Shown: piece by piece, positions 42,688 through 50,700 of the stretch | Numbering within the stretch: position 1 is the first letter of the stretch | Layout of the letters: each line of letters starts with the position of its first letter | DNA from: Planctomycetota bacterium | GTDB lineage: Bacteria; Planctomycetota; Phycisphaerae; Phycisphaerales; UBA1924 | DNA: 64,000 bases | NCBI GenBank assembly: GCA_039819165.1 | Contig: JBCBSM010000002.1 | Location: 295,832 to 359,831 of the forward strand | Reading direction: 5' to 3' | The notes under the pieces: model-generated | What the model was told of the DNA's origin: nothing | Databases searched by the model: none | What the model saw: only the letters and a program-made list of their open reading frames with translations | Made by a program: the position numbers and the translations under genes

Positions 42688-44232
42688 CTACGGGCACCCA
42701 GCGTCGAACAGGTTCTGGAACGCCAGGAAGTCGAACACCGACAGCACGCCATCGCCGTCGAGGTCGGCGGCCGGATCGCCCGCATCGAACAGATTCTGGA
42801 ATGCCAGGAAGTCGAACACGGTGAGCGAGCCGTCGCCGTCGAGGTCGACCCGGCAGGTGGCGACGACCTCCGCCAGCACGCGGACGGTGCGGGTCGGCTC
42901 ATCGGGATCGTTCGAGAGGACCAAGAGGTCGGCATCGATCACGCCGGCGTCCGATGTGTCCAGCGCGATGGCGTGGGTGTTGAGCGCGCCACCGGCGTCG
43001 TCGGTGAACTCGCCGGCGGGCGGGGTGAGCCGTGCATCGGCGTCGAAGCTGTACCGCAGCGGCTGGATGCCGAAGGCCGGCCCGGCGATGGTGTCGTCGC
43101 GTGCCCACAGGTCGGCATCGCCCGCGTTGCCGACGAGGACGTCGAACTCGACGCTCGCGCCCTGGGCGATGGAGCCGAGGTCGATCGCGGCCGGCGCGTC
43201 GATCTGCGCGGGCACGACGAGATCGAGGAAGATGGGCAGGTGGCCGCCCTGGCCGCCGGTGTGGGCGAAGAGGGCGTCGGCGATGTCCTCCCCCACCATG
43301 CGGTTGCCGCGGCGGGCGATGGGCTGGTTGAAGGTGGTGCCGTCGTTGCCCCAGGTGCGGAAGCTGTGGTTGGGATCCTCGAAGGTGGTGGTCGAGAAGG
43401 GGGTGGTCGGGTCACCCAGGTAGTCCAGGCCCTCGCCGTCGATCAGGTCGTCGGACACGAGGATCTGGTCGAAGCGGTCGTCCATCTGCGAGCGGGGCTC
43501 CTGGCTGTGCAGGAAGCGGAAGCTCGGGTTGTTGTTCCAGTCGCCGGGGGAGGCCAGCGGATCGAACAGCCGGCCGCTATCGAGCCGCTCGGATCGAGTG
43601 AGCTTCTCCCACGCGGGCTCGGTGTCGCGCTTGACGTTGAGGTCGCCGCCGAGCAGAAAGTGGGTGCCCTCGGGCAGCCGCTGGGCGTCGGTGCGGAAGG
43701 CGATGGCCTCGTCCAGTCGGCGGCTCTCGTCGCTCGACGAGCTGCCGGCCTTCATGTGCGTGTTGTACACGAACAGCGCCGTCTCGGGCGCGTCGTAGCC
43801 GACGAGCTTGAGCTCGTGGCGGACGAGGTTCCGCGGATGATCGGGCGAGCCGCCGCCGGGCGATACCAGCACGGCTTCGGCCGACTCGATCTTGCTCGCG
43901 CGGTAGTAGACGGCGGTATCGATGCTGCCCGGACCGTCGATGAACTCGGCCAGCACCCAGTCCTGTCCCCCGCGTGGGTCGCCGTTGAGCACGTCGAGGA
44001 AGGCCAGCGTGGACGCCGGCCCCTGGATCTCCTGGATGAGCAGCACATCGGGGCGGAAGGTCCGGTCCTCGAAGGCTTCGAACAGCGACGTGCGGAAGAC
44101 GCCATCGAGCGCGGGCTCGCCGCTGTAGAAGGTGATGTTCCAGCTCGCGACGCGGAGCTGCGCGGAGGCGGTCGCCGCCGGCAGCGCCAGCAGGGCGGCG
44201 GCGCAGGGCACGAATCCGGGACGGCTGGGCAT
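42688..44232 (-). CDS. Secreted endonuclease/exonuclease/phosphatase-like protein with GC-type dockerin
   Basis: 514 aa. Signal peptide (CAAALLALPAATASAQ). Metal-dependent EEP fold: LRVASWNITFYSG, VLLIQEIQGP (catalytic Glu), VYNTHMKAGSSSSDES, FLLGGDLNVKRDTEP, MDDRFDQILVSDDL, and DPNHSFRTWG near the end of the fold with a later GGHLPIFLDL. A beta-sandwich choice-type region (IDLGSIAQGASVEFDVLVGN) links to two dockerin-like units, each FDFLAFQNLFDAG, ending GCP. Start ATG 44232 with GGAGGAAG about 9 nt upstream. An extracellular nuclease or phosphodiesterase is inferred. Confidence 0.85.
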   Translation of the reverse strand: MPSRPGFVPCAAALLALPAATASAQLRVASWNITFYSGEPALDGVFRTSLFEAFEDRTFRPDVLLIQEIQGPASTLAFLDVLNGDPRGGQDWVLAEFIDGPGSIDTAVYYRASKIESAEAVLVSPGGGSPDHPRNLVRHELKLVGYDAPETALFVYNTHMKAGSSSSDESRRLDEAIAFRTDAQRLPEGTHFLLGGDLNVKRDTEPAWEKLTRSERLDSGRLFDPLASPGDWNNNPSFRFLHSQEPRSQMDDRFDQILVSDDLIDGEGLDYLGDPTTPFSTTTFEDPNHSFRTWGNDGTTFNQPIARRGNRMVGEDIADALFAHTGGQGGHLPIFLDLVVPAQIDAPAAIDLGSIAQGASVEFDVLVGNAGDADLWARDDTIAGPAFGIQPLRYSFDADARLTPPAGEFTDDAGGALNTHAIALDTSDAGVIDADLLVLSNDPDEPTRTVRVLAEVVATCRVDLDGDGSLTVFDFLAFQNLFDAGDPAADLDGDGVLSVFDFLAFQNLFDAGCP

Positions 44233-44337
44233 GGCGTGGCTTCCTCCGGGCATGCAGACGAGCAGCAAGAATAGTGCCCGTCGCACCTACGCGAGAAGGG
44301 AGAAGGCGGTTACCGGGCCCGCGTATTCCCGATCGAT

Positions 44338-45114
44338 CTAGCCCCCGCTGCCCGGCGGTCGAACATCGATCGCCGCCTCGTGCAGCCCGGCCCGGACCGC
44401 CCTCAGCACGCCGGCGGCATTGGGCGTATCGCCGTGCACGCAGAGCGTGTCGACGGTGCCGCCCTGGGCCAGCCGCGTGGCCTGCTCGGCCGCCCGTGAC
44501 GCGTCGGTGATGACGGCGTCCTCGTTGTCGCGGCTGCGCAGGCGGCCGTCCTGCTCGTAGGCGCGATCCGCGAAGCCCTCGCGTGCAACTTCGAGGCCCA
44601 TCTCTTGCCAGCGGGCGAGCCCTGGCGTGCCCGGCAGCCCGACGAACAGCAGCCGCGCGAAGGGATCGCCGGTGACCCGTGCAACCGCTCGCAGGGCCGC
44701 TTCGGCGATGGCCTCGGCGAGGTCGGCCTCCCGCATGGCACGGTGGTAGAGCGCGCCGTGCGGCTTGCAGTGCCGCAGCGTGGCCGCATCGTCGGCCGCG
44801 ATGCGTGCGAGCGCGAGCACCTGATCGTGCACGCTCGCCGCGACCTGGGCGCGCGGCAGCCGGACCTCGCGACGGCCGAAGTTCTCGCGATCGGGGTACC
44901 CCGGGTGGGCCCCGATGGCCGCGCCCGACGCCCGCGCCGCCCGCACGAGCGTCGCCATGAGTTCCGGGTTGCCGGCGTGCCCGCCGCAAGCGATGTTGAC
45001 CGAGGTAGCCAGACCCACGAGTTCTCGATCGGCGTCGAGACGCGCCGCGTGCTCGGCGGCGTCGACGTTGAGATCGATGGCGGCGATGTGCATGAATCGG
45101 GCGCTCCAGGTCAT
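44338..45114 (-). CDS. pxpA: 5-oxoprolinase subunit A (LamB/YcsF family)
   Basis: 258 aa. PxpA, with PxpB and PxpC, hydrolyses 5-oxoproline to glutamate with ATP. Typical segments: IDLNVDAAEHA (usually DLNCDLGE), SVNIACGGHAGNPE, AIGAHPGYPDRENFGRRE, RHCKPHGALYHRAM, EGFADRAYEQDGRL and TLCVHGDTPNA. Start ATG 45114 overlaps the pxpC stop as ATGA. The last gene of a six-gene run. Confidence 0.92.
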   Translation of the reverse strand: MTWSARFMHIAAIDLNVDAAEHAARLDADRELVGLATSVNIACGGHAGNPELMATLVRAARASGAAIGAHPGYPDRENFGRREVRLPRAQVAASVHDQVLALARIAADDAATLRHCKPHGALYHRAMREADLAEAIAEAALRAVARVTGDPFARLLFVGLPGTPGLARWQEMGLEVAREGFADRAYEQDGRLRSRDNEDAVITDASRAAEQATRLAQGGTVDTLCVHGDTPNAAGVLRAVRAGLHEAAIDVRPPGSGG

Positions 45115-46001
45115 TTCGCGATCGGCGACAGCAGCGCATCGAGCGTCCGCCAGCGTTCACGGTAGATCGCCAGCGCGACGGCCCGCTCGATGGGCTGCAG
45201 GCGTACCCGGTCGCCCGCGGCGAACTGGCCAACGGACGGCATGTCGACCGCGCACACCACTCCCGGCACCGGATAGCCGCCGGTGGTCGGCCCGTCGGGC
45301 CCGAGCACGATCAGTTCGCGCTCGGACGGCGCCTGGATGGCCGCCGCCGGCATGCCGCGGCTATCGGCGCGGGAGCGATCGCTGGCATCAGCCGCATCTG
45401 CTCGCATCCGCACGCCGACGCGATCGCTCCGCGCTTCGACGAGCCACAGGCGACGCCAGAGCGCATCGTCCCTTGATGCCGCGGCGGGCACCACGCGCAG
45501 CACGCGGCTCGCCTGCGCCAGGCCGAGCACCGCGGAGACCGCCGCGGGGGGCTCGCGTGGTGGATGCACTGCGGTCCCTAGCGGCAGCACGTCGCCGCCT
45601 CGGAGCGCCCGACCGTGCTGCCCGCCGAGGCCCGCGGCCAGCAGCGTCGAGCGGCTGCCCATGACCAGCGACGTGTCGATGCCACCGGCCACCGCGAGGT
45701 ATGCGCGCGCATGCCGCGGCTCGACGCGGATCTCCTCGCCCGACCTCACGATGCGGACCTCGAGCGGCGCCGGACCGCCGGCGATGGCGACCGTGGCGTC
45801 CCGATCGAAGCGGGCGACGAGCGGCGACATCGTGATCTCGAGCACCGCCGCGCCATCCGGATTGCCCGCGACCCGGTTGGCCAGCACGAGCGAGAGCGTG
45901 TCGGCCGCGCCAGACCGTGGCACGCCCTCGTGCGCGTGCCCGGTGCGGCCCAGGTCCTGCACCGTCGCCTGCGCACCCGGCTCGATGATCGCCAGCGTCA
46001 C
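45111..46001 (-). CDS. pxpC: 5-oxoprolinase subunit C (biotin-dependent carboxyltransferase-like)
   Basis: 296 aa of the AHS2/KipA family. Seen: GAQATVQDLGRTGHAHEGVPRSG with ADTLSLVLANRVAGN, RAYLAVAGGID, SRSTLLAAGLGG, LGPDGPTTGGYPVPGVV and VGQFAAGDRVRL. Start ATG 46001 overlaps the pxpB stop; its stop overlaps the pxpA start. The pairing with PxpB forms the carboxyltransferase-like part of the enzyme. Confidence 0.92.
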   Translation of the reverse strand: MTLAIIEPGAQATVQDLGRTGHAHEGVPRSGAADTLSLVLANRVAGNPDGAAVLEITMSPLVARFDRDATVAIAGGPAPLEVRIVRSGEEIRVEPRHARAYLAVAGGIDTSLVMGSRSTLLAAGLGGQHGRALRGGDVLPLGTAVHPPREPPAAVSAVLGLAQASRVLRVVPAAASRDDALWRRLWLVEARSDRVGVRMRADAADASDRSRADSRGMPAAAIQAPSERELIVLGPDGPTTGGYPVPGVVCAVDMPSVGQFAAGDRVRLQPIERAVALAIYRERWRTLDALLSPIAK

Positions 46002-46678
46002 GGCGAACCAGGGAGCCGCTCGACCCGGCGGAAGCGGACGCGATCGCCCGCGCGGAGCAGCGCGGGCGGGTCGCGGGTGGCGTCAAAGAGCCTGGCAACG
46101 GTGCGCCCGATGATCCGCCAGCCACCGGGGCTCGCAAGCGGATAGATGCCGCAGTAGCCGTCGGCGATCGCGACGCTGCCGGCGGCGACGCGGGGCCTCG
46201 GGCTCGCGAGCTTGGGTGTGCGCAGCCGTTCGGGCAGCCCGGACAGGTAGCCGAAGCCCGGCGCGAATCCCACGAATTCGACCTCGTAGGCCGCCGACGC
46301 ATGCCGTTGGGCGAACTCGTCGGGCGTCATGCCGGCTACCTCGGCTACCTCGGCGAGATCGGGCGCAAATCGATCGTCGTAGCAGACCACGATCTCGTGC
46401 TCCTGCGCGGGGCGGGCCGGCCGGCGCGCGGCAGGCTCGCCGAGGGCCTTCGCGACGCGATCGTGCACGTCATCCGTGGCGTGCCGCGGGTCGATCATCA
46501 CCAGCACATCGCGGGACGATGGCACGATGTCGGTGACGCCCGCAATCCCGGCGCGAACGAGGCGTTCACGGACGTCGGCCGGCGAGAATGGGCCGACAAT
46601 AATGAGCGCCGAATCGCCGACCCACTCAATCGTCGCGTTGCCGCGCGGGTCGGTCCGGCGGTCAAACAAGGCTTGCAT
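45998..46678 (-). CDS. pxpB: 5-oxoprolinase subunit B
   Basis: 226 aa of the AHS1/KipI family. Seen: WVGDSALIIVGPFSP, a strand VVCYDDRFAPDLAEVAE, the highly typical EFVGFAPGFGYLSGLP, and LASPRPRVAAGSVAIADGYC with GGWRIIGRT. Start ATG 46678 lies 17 nt inside the upstream Rieske-ThDP gene, so translation is coupled. Confidence 0.92.
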   Translation of the reverse strand: MQALFDRRTDPRGNATIEWVGDSALIIVGPFSPADVRERLVRAGIAGVTDIVPSSRDVLVMIDPRHATDDVHDRVAKALGEPAARRPARPAQEHEIVVCYDDRFAPDLAEVAEVAGMTPDEFAQRHASAAYEVEFVGFAPGFGYLSGLPERLRTPKLASPRPRVAAGSVAIADGYCGIYPLASPGGWRIIGRTVARLFDATRDPPALLRAGDRVRFRRVERLPGSP

Positions 46679-48752
46679 CGGCCACGACCTCGACCGTCGA
46701 CGGGCCGTCGTAGGCGAGCGCCTGCTCGAGGGCCGCGTCGAGCTCACCCGCTCGCGTCACGCGGATGCCCAGCCCGCCGCACGCCGTCACGTATTCGGCG
46801 ATGCTGGGGTTGCTCAGGGTGGTCTGCCAGACGCGCCATCCGCCGGCTCGCTGCTCCTTGCTGATCTTGCCCAGTTCGCCGTTGTTGAGCAGCACGTGGG
46901 TGATGTTCATGCCGTGCAGCACGGCGGTGTTGACCTCCCAGGCGTACTGCCCGAAGCCGCCGTCGCCCGAGACGCACACGACCGGCCGATCCGCGAACCG
47001 CCGCCAGTGCGGGTCGTCGCTGAGCGTGTGCGCCGTGGTGGCGGCCCAGGCGCCCATCGCCGCCGGGTAGCCGAACCCGATGGAGCCCAGGTAGCCCGAC
47101 ATGAGCACGGCCTGGCGGCCCGAGGCCTCGAAGTAGCGGCCGAAGCTGTAGGTGTTGTTGCCGACATCGACGGCGATGATGGCGTTGGCCGGCACGACGC
47201 GGTTCATGGCGTCGAAGATCGCGACCGATGACACGCCGCCGCCCAGATCGTCCCGCAGGCGGCTGGCCTTCTCGTCGCGCCAGATCCGCCAGCGCTCGGC
47301 GATCTCCTCGCGGTGGTCGATCGAGGCGTGGCGGCCGGCGAGCCGCTCGTGCAGGGCGCGGGCCGTCACGCCGACCTCGCCCCACACCGGCACGTCGATG
47401 GCGTGGCGACGCGAGAGCTGAGCGCGATCGAAGTCGACCTGCACCGTCGGCTTCTTGGGCGTCACGCCCGTGTGGTCGCTGAAGCTGGCGCCGAAGACGA
47501 GCAGCGCGTCGCACTCGTTCATGAACCAGCTGGCGATGGGCGTACCGCTGCGGCCCAGCACGCCCGCGCCCAGCGGGTGCCCCGGGCGGCTCGGCATCGC
47601 GGGGTCGGGGTGGTCGCCGATCAGGCCCTTGCCCTTGAAGGTCGTCAGCACGGGGCAGCGGAGTTCCTCGGCCAGCGCGACGACGTCGCCGCAGGCGAAG
47701 CGGGCGCCATGGCCCATGATGATCGCCGGCCGCGCCGCGCCACCTATGAGTTCGATCGCGGCGTCGAGCGACTGCTCCGGCGGCCGGACGGCGGCGTCGG
47801 CGAGGCGGCCATCGGGCGACGCGGGTTGGGTGTCGTCGGCCGCGGGCTGGGTCTGCACGTCGTCGGGGAAGATGATGTGCGACACCTCGCGGTGCAGCCG
47901 CGCGTGGCGGATGGCCAGGCCCATCAACTCGCCGTGGTCGCTACCGGGCAGGCACAGGTGGCTGAAGCCGGCGACGGCGCTGAATGCGTCCTTCAGCGGC
48001 AGCTCCTGGAAGGCGCCGGGCCCGAAGACCTGCTGGCGGACCTGGCCCGTGAGCGCCAGCAGCGGGGCTCGATCGACCTTCGCGTCCCAGCAGCCGGTGA
48101 GCAGATTGGTGGCACCGGGACCCGCGATGGTCAGGCAGCCCGCCGGCCGGTTGGTGAGCTTGCCGAAGGCGCTGGCGGCGAAGGCGGCCGCCCCCTCGTG
48201 GCGGATGGCGACGTAGCCCATCTCGCCCGCTTCGCACCGCCGCCGCAGCGCGTCGGCCAGCCCGAGGTTGCTGTGCCCCACCATGCCGAAGACGTGCGTA
48301 ACGCCCCAGCGGACCATGGTCTCGGCCATGACGTCGGTCACGGTGCGATCGTGCTCGGGCGGCGCCTCGAGGCCGACGTAGACGCCGTCGTCGCGCTCGT
48401 CGACCGGGTGGGTCGGGATGCCGTCGTCGAAGCCGCCGGGCGACTTGCCGGTCAGCGGATCGAAGTCCCACCCGTGCCAGGGGCAGCGGAGATAGCACTC
48501 GCCGTCCTCGCCGCACTCGATCGAGCCCTCGCCGAGCGGACCGCCCTGGTGCGGACATGCGTTGTCGAGTGCGGCGTAGCGCCCGTCGTGGTGCGTGATG
48601 CAGAGCTGCACCACGCGATCGCCCTGCGTGACGTAGGCCGCCTTGACCCGGCCCTCGGGCAGCTCGTCGGGCTCGGCCACCTTGTGCCACGAGAGCCGCG
48701 CGGCGGCGTCGGCTTCTGGCGTGCCGCCGGCGGCGCGATCCTCCGGCGTCAT
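46662..48752 (-). CDS. Rieske [2Fe-2S] - thiamine diphosphate-dependent enzyme fusion
   Basis: 696 aa. Residues about 20-130 form a Rieske domain: NACPHQGGPLGEG (Cys66, His68) and LRCPWHGWDFDP (Cys90, His93), the CxH/CxxH cluster site. Residues about 137-696 are a ThDP enzyme of the pyruvate oxidase/acetolactate synthase group: GVTHVFGMVGHSNLG, AIRHEGAAAFAAS (Glu186, the cofactor-activating Glu), CLTIAGPGATNLL, and the metal-pyrophosphate motif VSGDGGFGQYAWEV to LLNNGELG. Both parts look intact. It should oxidise or decarboxylate a 2-oxo acid with a built-in electron carrier; the substrate is unknown. Start ATG 48752 overlaps the upstream stop; its end overlaps pxpB. Confidence 0.85.
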   Translation of the reverse strand: MTPEDRAAGGTPEADAAARLSWHKVAEPDELPEGRVKAAYVTQGDRVVQLCITHHDGRYAALDNACPHQGGPLGEGSIECGEDGECYLRCPWHGWDFDPLTGKSPGGFDDGIPTHPVDERDDGVYVGLEAPPEHDRTVTDVMAETMVRWGVTHVFGMVGHSNLGLADALRRRCEAGEMGYVAIRHEGAAAFAASAFGKLTNRPAGCLTIAGPGATNLLTGCWDAKVDRAPLLALTGQVRQQVFGPGAFQELPLKDAFSAVAGFSHLCLPGSDHGELMGLAIRHARLHREVSHIIFPDDVQTQPAADDTQPASPDGRLADAAVRPPEQSLDAAIELIGGAARPAIIMGHGARFACGDVVALAEELRCPVLTTFKGKGLIGDHPDPAMPSRPGHPLGAGVLGRSGTPIASWFMNECDALLVFGASFSDHTGVTPKKPTVQVDFDRAQLSRRHAIDVPVWGEVGVTARALHERLAGRHASIDHREEIAERWRIWRDEKASRLRDDLGGGVSSVAIFDAMNRVVPANAIIAVDVGNNTYSFGRYFEASGRQAVLMSGYLGSIGFGYPAAMGAWAATTAHTLSDDPHWRRFADRPVVCVSGDGGFGQYAWEVNTAVLHGMNITHVLLNNGELGKISKEQRAGGWRVWQTTLSNPSIAEYVTACGGLGIRVTRAGELDAALEQALAYDGPSTVEVVADASLV

Positions 48753-49654
48753 GGCTTCAGCATCTCGTTGCAGGCGACGAGCGAGTGCGCCAAGAACCCA
48801 CGGATCGCCTCGCCACGATCGTTCGCGTTGCGGATGTCGGCGACCGAGAGCAACGCCATCGGCGGCGCATCCTTGCCACGGTCGTGCCAGCGACCGTCGG
48901 GCGGGTCGTCCGGCTTGGCGTTCTCGACGCCCGCCTTGGACCACGGGCTGACGTACCAGTAGCCCGAGTCGTCGAGGCCATCGGGCGGCGTCACGCCGAC
49001 ACCGATGGTCTTCGTCATATCGCCTCCCTCGTCGCGATCGAGCACGAAGAGGCCGGCGATGTCGAAGTGGTGCGGCCAGCACAGAACGCCGCCCTCGGCC
49101 GAGGCCTCGGTTGCGCGGGACACCGCCGCAATCGCTCGGGCCGCGTCGACGTAGATGCCGTCGAGCGCTGGCAGCACGTTGGCGTTGGCGTCGAAGGCCG
49201 CACCGTCGGCGACCGGGTGGTCCGGCAGATCGGGCGCGGGCGAGGGCTCGTTGCGGGGTCCCTCCCCCGTCAGCCGCCGGGCGGACTCGCGAACGAAGCG
49301 GTACGCGTCCTCGAGGGTGAGGCCCGCGAGGGGCGCGGCGGAGGCATCGGGGCCATCGGGCGAGCCGACGGTGATCTCCATGCCGCCGGCACCGAAGCCC
49401 AGACTCGCGTAGACGTCCTTGGCGCTGCTGCGCCACCAGTTGCCGCCGGACTCCCGCTCGCCGGGCTTCATGGCCATGGCGCTGTGGCTGTCGTCGGGCT
49501 GGGGATCGCCCCACCGCTTGCCGGCCTCGACGACGGCCTGGGCCGCGTGGTGGGCCTGACGCCACGCATCCGTGAGCGCGTCCTGCGCCACGTCGTAGGC
49601 CGCGGCATGCTCGATGATGCCCGCGGGGAGGTTCTGGAGCAGGTTGGTCGCCAT
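48749..49654 (-). CDS. Unknown conserved-looking protein
   Basis: 301 aa, not recognised. No signal peptide or membrane helix. N-terminal helical half, with QAHHAAQAVVEAGKRWGDPQ; the middle has SLGFGAGGMEITVG; the C-terminal half has GGVLCWPHHFDIAGLFVLDR and DSGYWYVSPWSKAGVEN, which look like a folded enzyme or binding core (the WPHHFD segment also appears in DUF5996-like proteins, a weak resemblance). Start ATG 49654 lies 9 nt after the LpxH-like stop; the stop overlaps the Rieske-ThDP start by ATGA. Confidence 0.65.
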   Translation of the reverse strand: MATNLLQNLPAGIIEHAAAYDVAQDALTDAWRQAHHAAQAVVEAGKRWGDPQPDDSHSAMAMKPGERESGGNWWRSSAKDVYASLGFGAGGMEITVGSPDGPDASAAPLAGLTLEDAYRFVRESARRLTGEGPRNEPSPAPDLPDHPVADGAAFDANANVLPALDGIYVDAARAIAAVSRATEASAEGGVLCWPHHFDIAGLFVLDRDEGGDMTKTIGVGVTPPDGLDDSGYWYVSPWSKAGVENAKPDDPPDGRWHDRGKDAPPMALLSVADIRNANDRGEAIRGFLAHSLVACNEMLKP

Positions 49655-49662
49655 GGCGGAGG

Positions 49663-50589
49663 CTACGCGGGCGAGCGGGCGTGGTCCGGCTGGTGGGGTC
49701 CGCCGCCCGTGATCGCCGCATCGTCCGCCACATGGCCGGCCCGAACGCGGCGCTTGCGCCGGCGTGCCGCGCCGCCGAGCTGGCCGCTCTCGCGGAGCCG
49801 CTCGATCACCCGCCGGCCGTCGAGCAGCTTGACCGAGCCATCGAAGTCCTCGACCAGCGCGGTGCAGCTCTCCACCCAGTCGCCGCAGTTGTAGTAGTTG
49901 AAGTCCTCGCGACGGATCTCGGCCTTGTGGATGTGGCCGCACACCACGCCGTCGAAGCCCTTGCGCTTCGCCTCGTCGACCAGGGCGTCCTCGAACTTGC
50001 TGATGTAGGTGCAGGCGCTCTTGACCTGCAGCTTGAGGAACTGGCTGAGCGACCAGTAGTTCAGGCCCAGCAGCTTGCGGACGCGGTTGTAGTGGCGGTT
50101 GACCTTGAGCAGGATTTCATAGGCCCACGAACCCAGCGCCGACAGCACCCGGGCATGCTTGACGACCATATCGAATTGGTCGCCATGGGTGATGTACAGC
50201 CGCTCGCCGCGGGTGGTCGTGTGCTCGGCATCCAGCATGAGCTCCACGCCGCCGAAGCTCAGGCCGGCGTACTGCCTGGCGTGCTCGTCGTGGTTGCCCG
50301 GCACGTAGATAACCCGCGTGCCCTTGCGAGCCATCTTGAGGATGCGGCTGATGACGCGGTTGTGCTTGCCGGGCCAGTACCACTTGCTCTTGAGCCGCCA
50401 CATGTCGATGACGTCGCCCACGAGGAAGAGCGTGTCGCACTGCACGCACTTGAGGAAGGCGCTCAACTCCGCGGCCCGGCAGCCGCTGCTGCCCAGGTGC
50501 AGGTCGCTCAGGAAAACCGTCCGGTAGCGCAGGTCGATCCGCTCGCGGCCGGTCTGATCATCGCGGATGATCGGGGGCTCGGTCCACAT
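49663..50589 (-). CDS. LpxH-like metallophosphoesterase (UDP-2,3-diacylglucosamine hydrolase family)
   Basis: 308 aa. Calcineurin-like signature complete: FLSDLHLGSS, LVGDVIDMW, YVPGNHDEHARQY, YITHGDQFDMVV and VCGHIHKAEIR. In LpxH this fold cleaves UDP-diacylglucosamine in lipid A synthesis. The surrounding genes are not lipid A genes, so the substrate is inferred only from family. The charged C-terminal tail (GGAARRRKRRVRAG) may bind membrane or nucleic acid. ATG 50589 has GGAG about 8 nt upstream. First gene of the six-gene run. Confidence 0.82.
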   Translation of the reverse strand: MWTEPPIIRDDQTGRERIDLRYRTVFLSDLHLGSSGCRAAELSAFLKCVQCDTLFLVGDVIDMWRLKSKWYWPGKHNRVISRILKMARKGTRVIYVPGNHDEHARQYAGLSFGGVELMLDAEHTTTRGERLYITHGDQFDMVVKHARVLSALGSWAYEILLKVNRHYNRVRKLLGLNYWSLSQFLKLQVKSACTYISKFEDALVDEAKRKGFDGVVCGHIHKAEIRREDFNYYNCGDWVESCTALVEDFDGSVKLLDGRRVIERLRESGQLGGAARRRKRRVRAGHVADDAAITGGGPHQPDHARSPA

Positions 50590-50700
50590 AGGCAGCTCCC
50601 GCCCGGTGGCTGTGCGGCGCTCCGATCGCCACACCCAATAGGATAGTCGGCTCGGCCTCGGGCACGCCATGATTGGCCCCGTTAGCCCATAAAGATCGTG

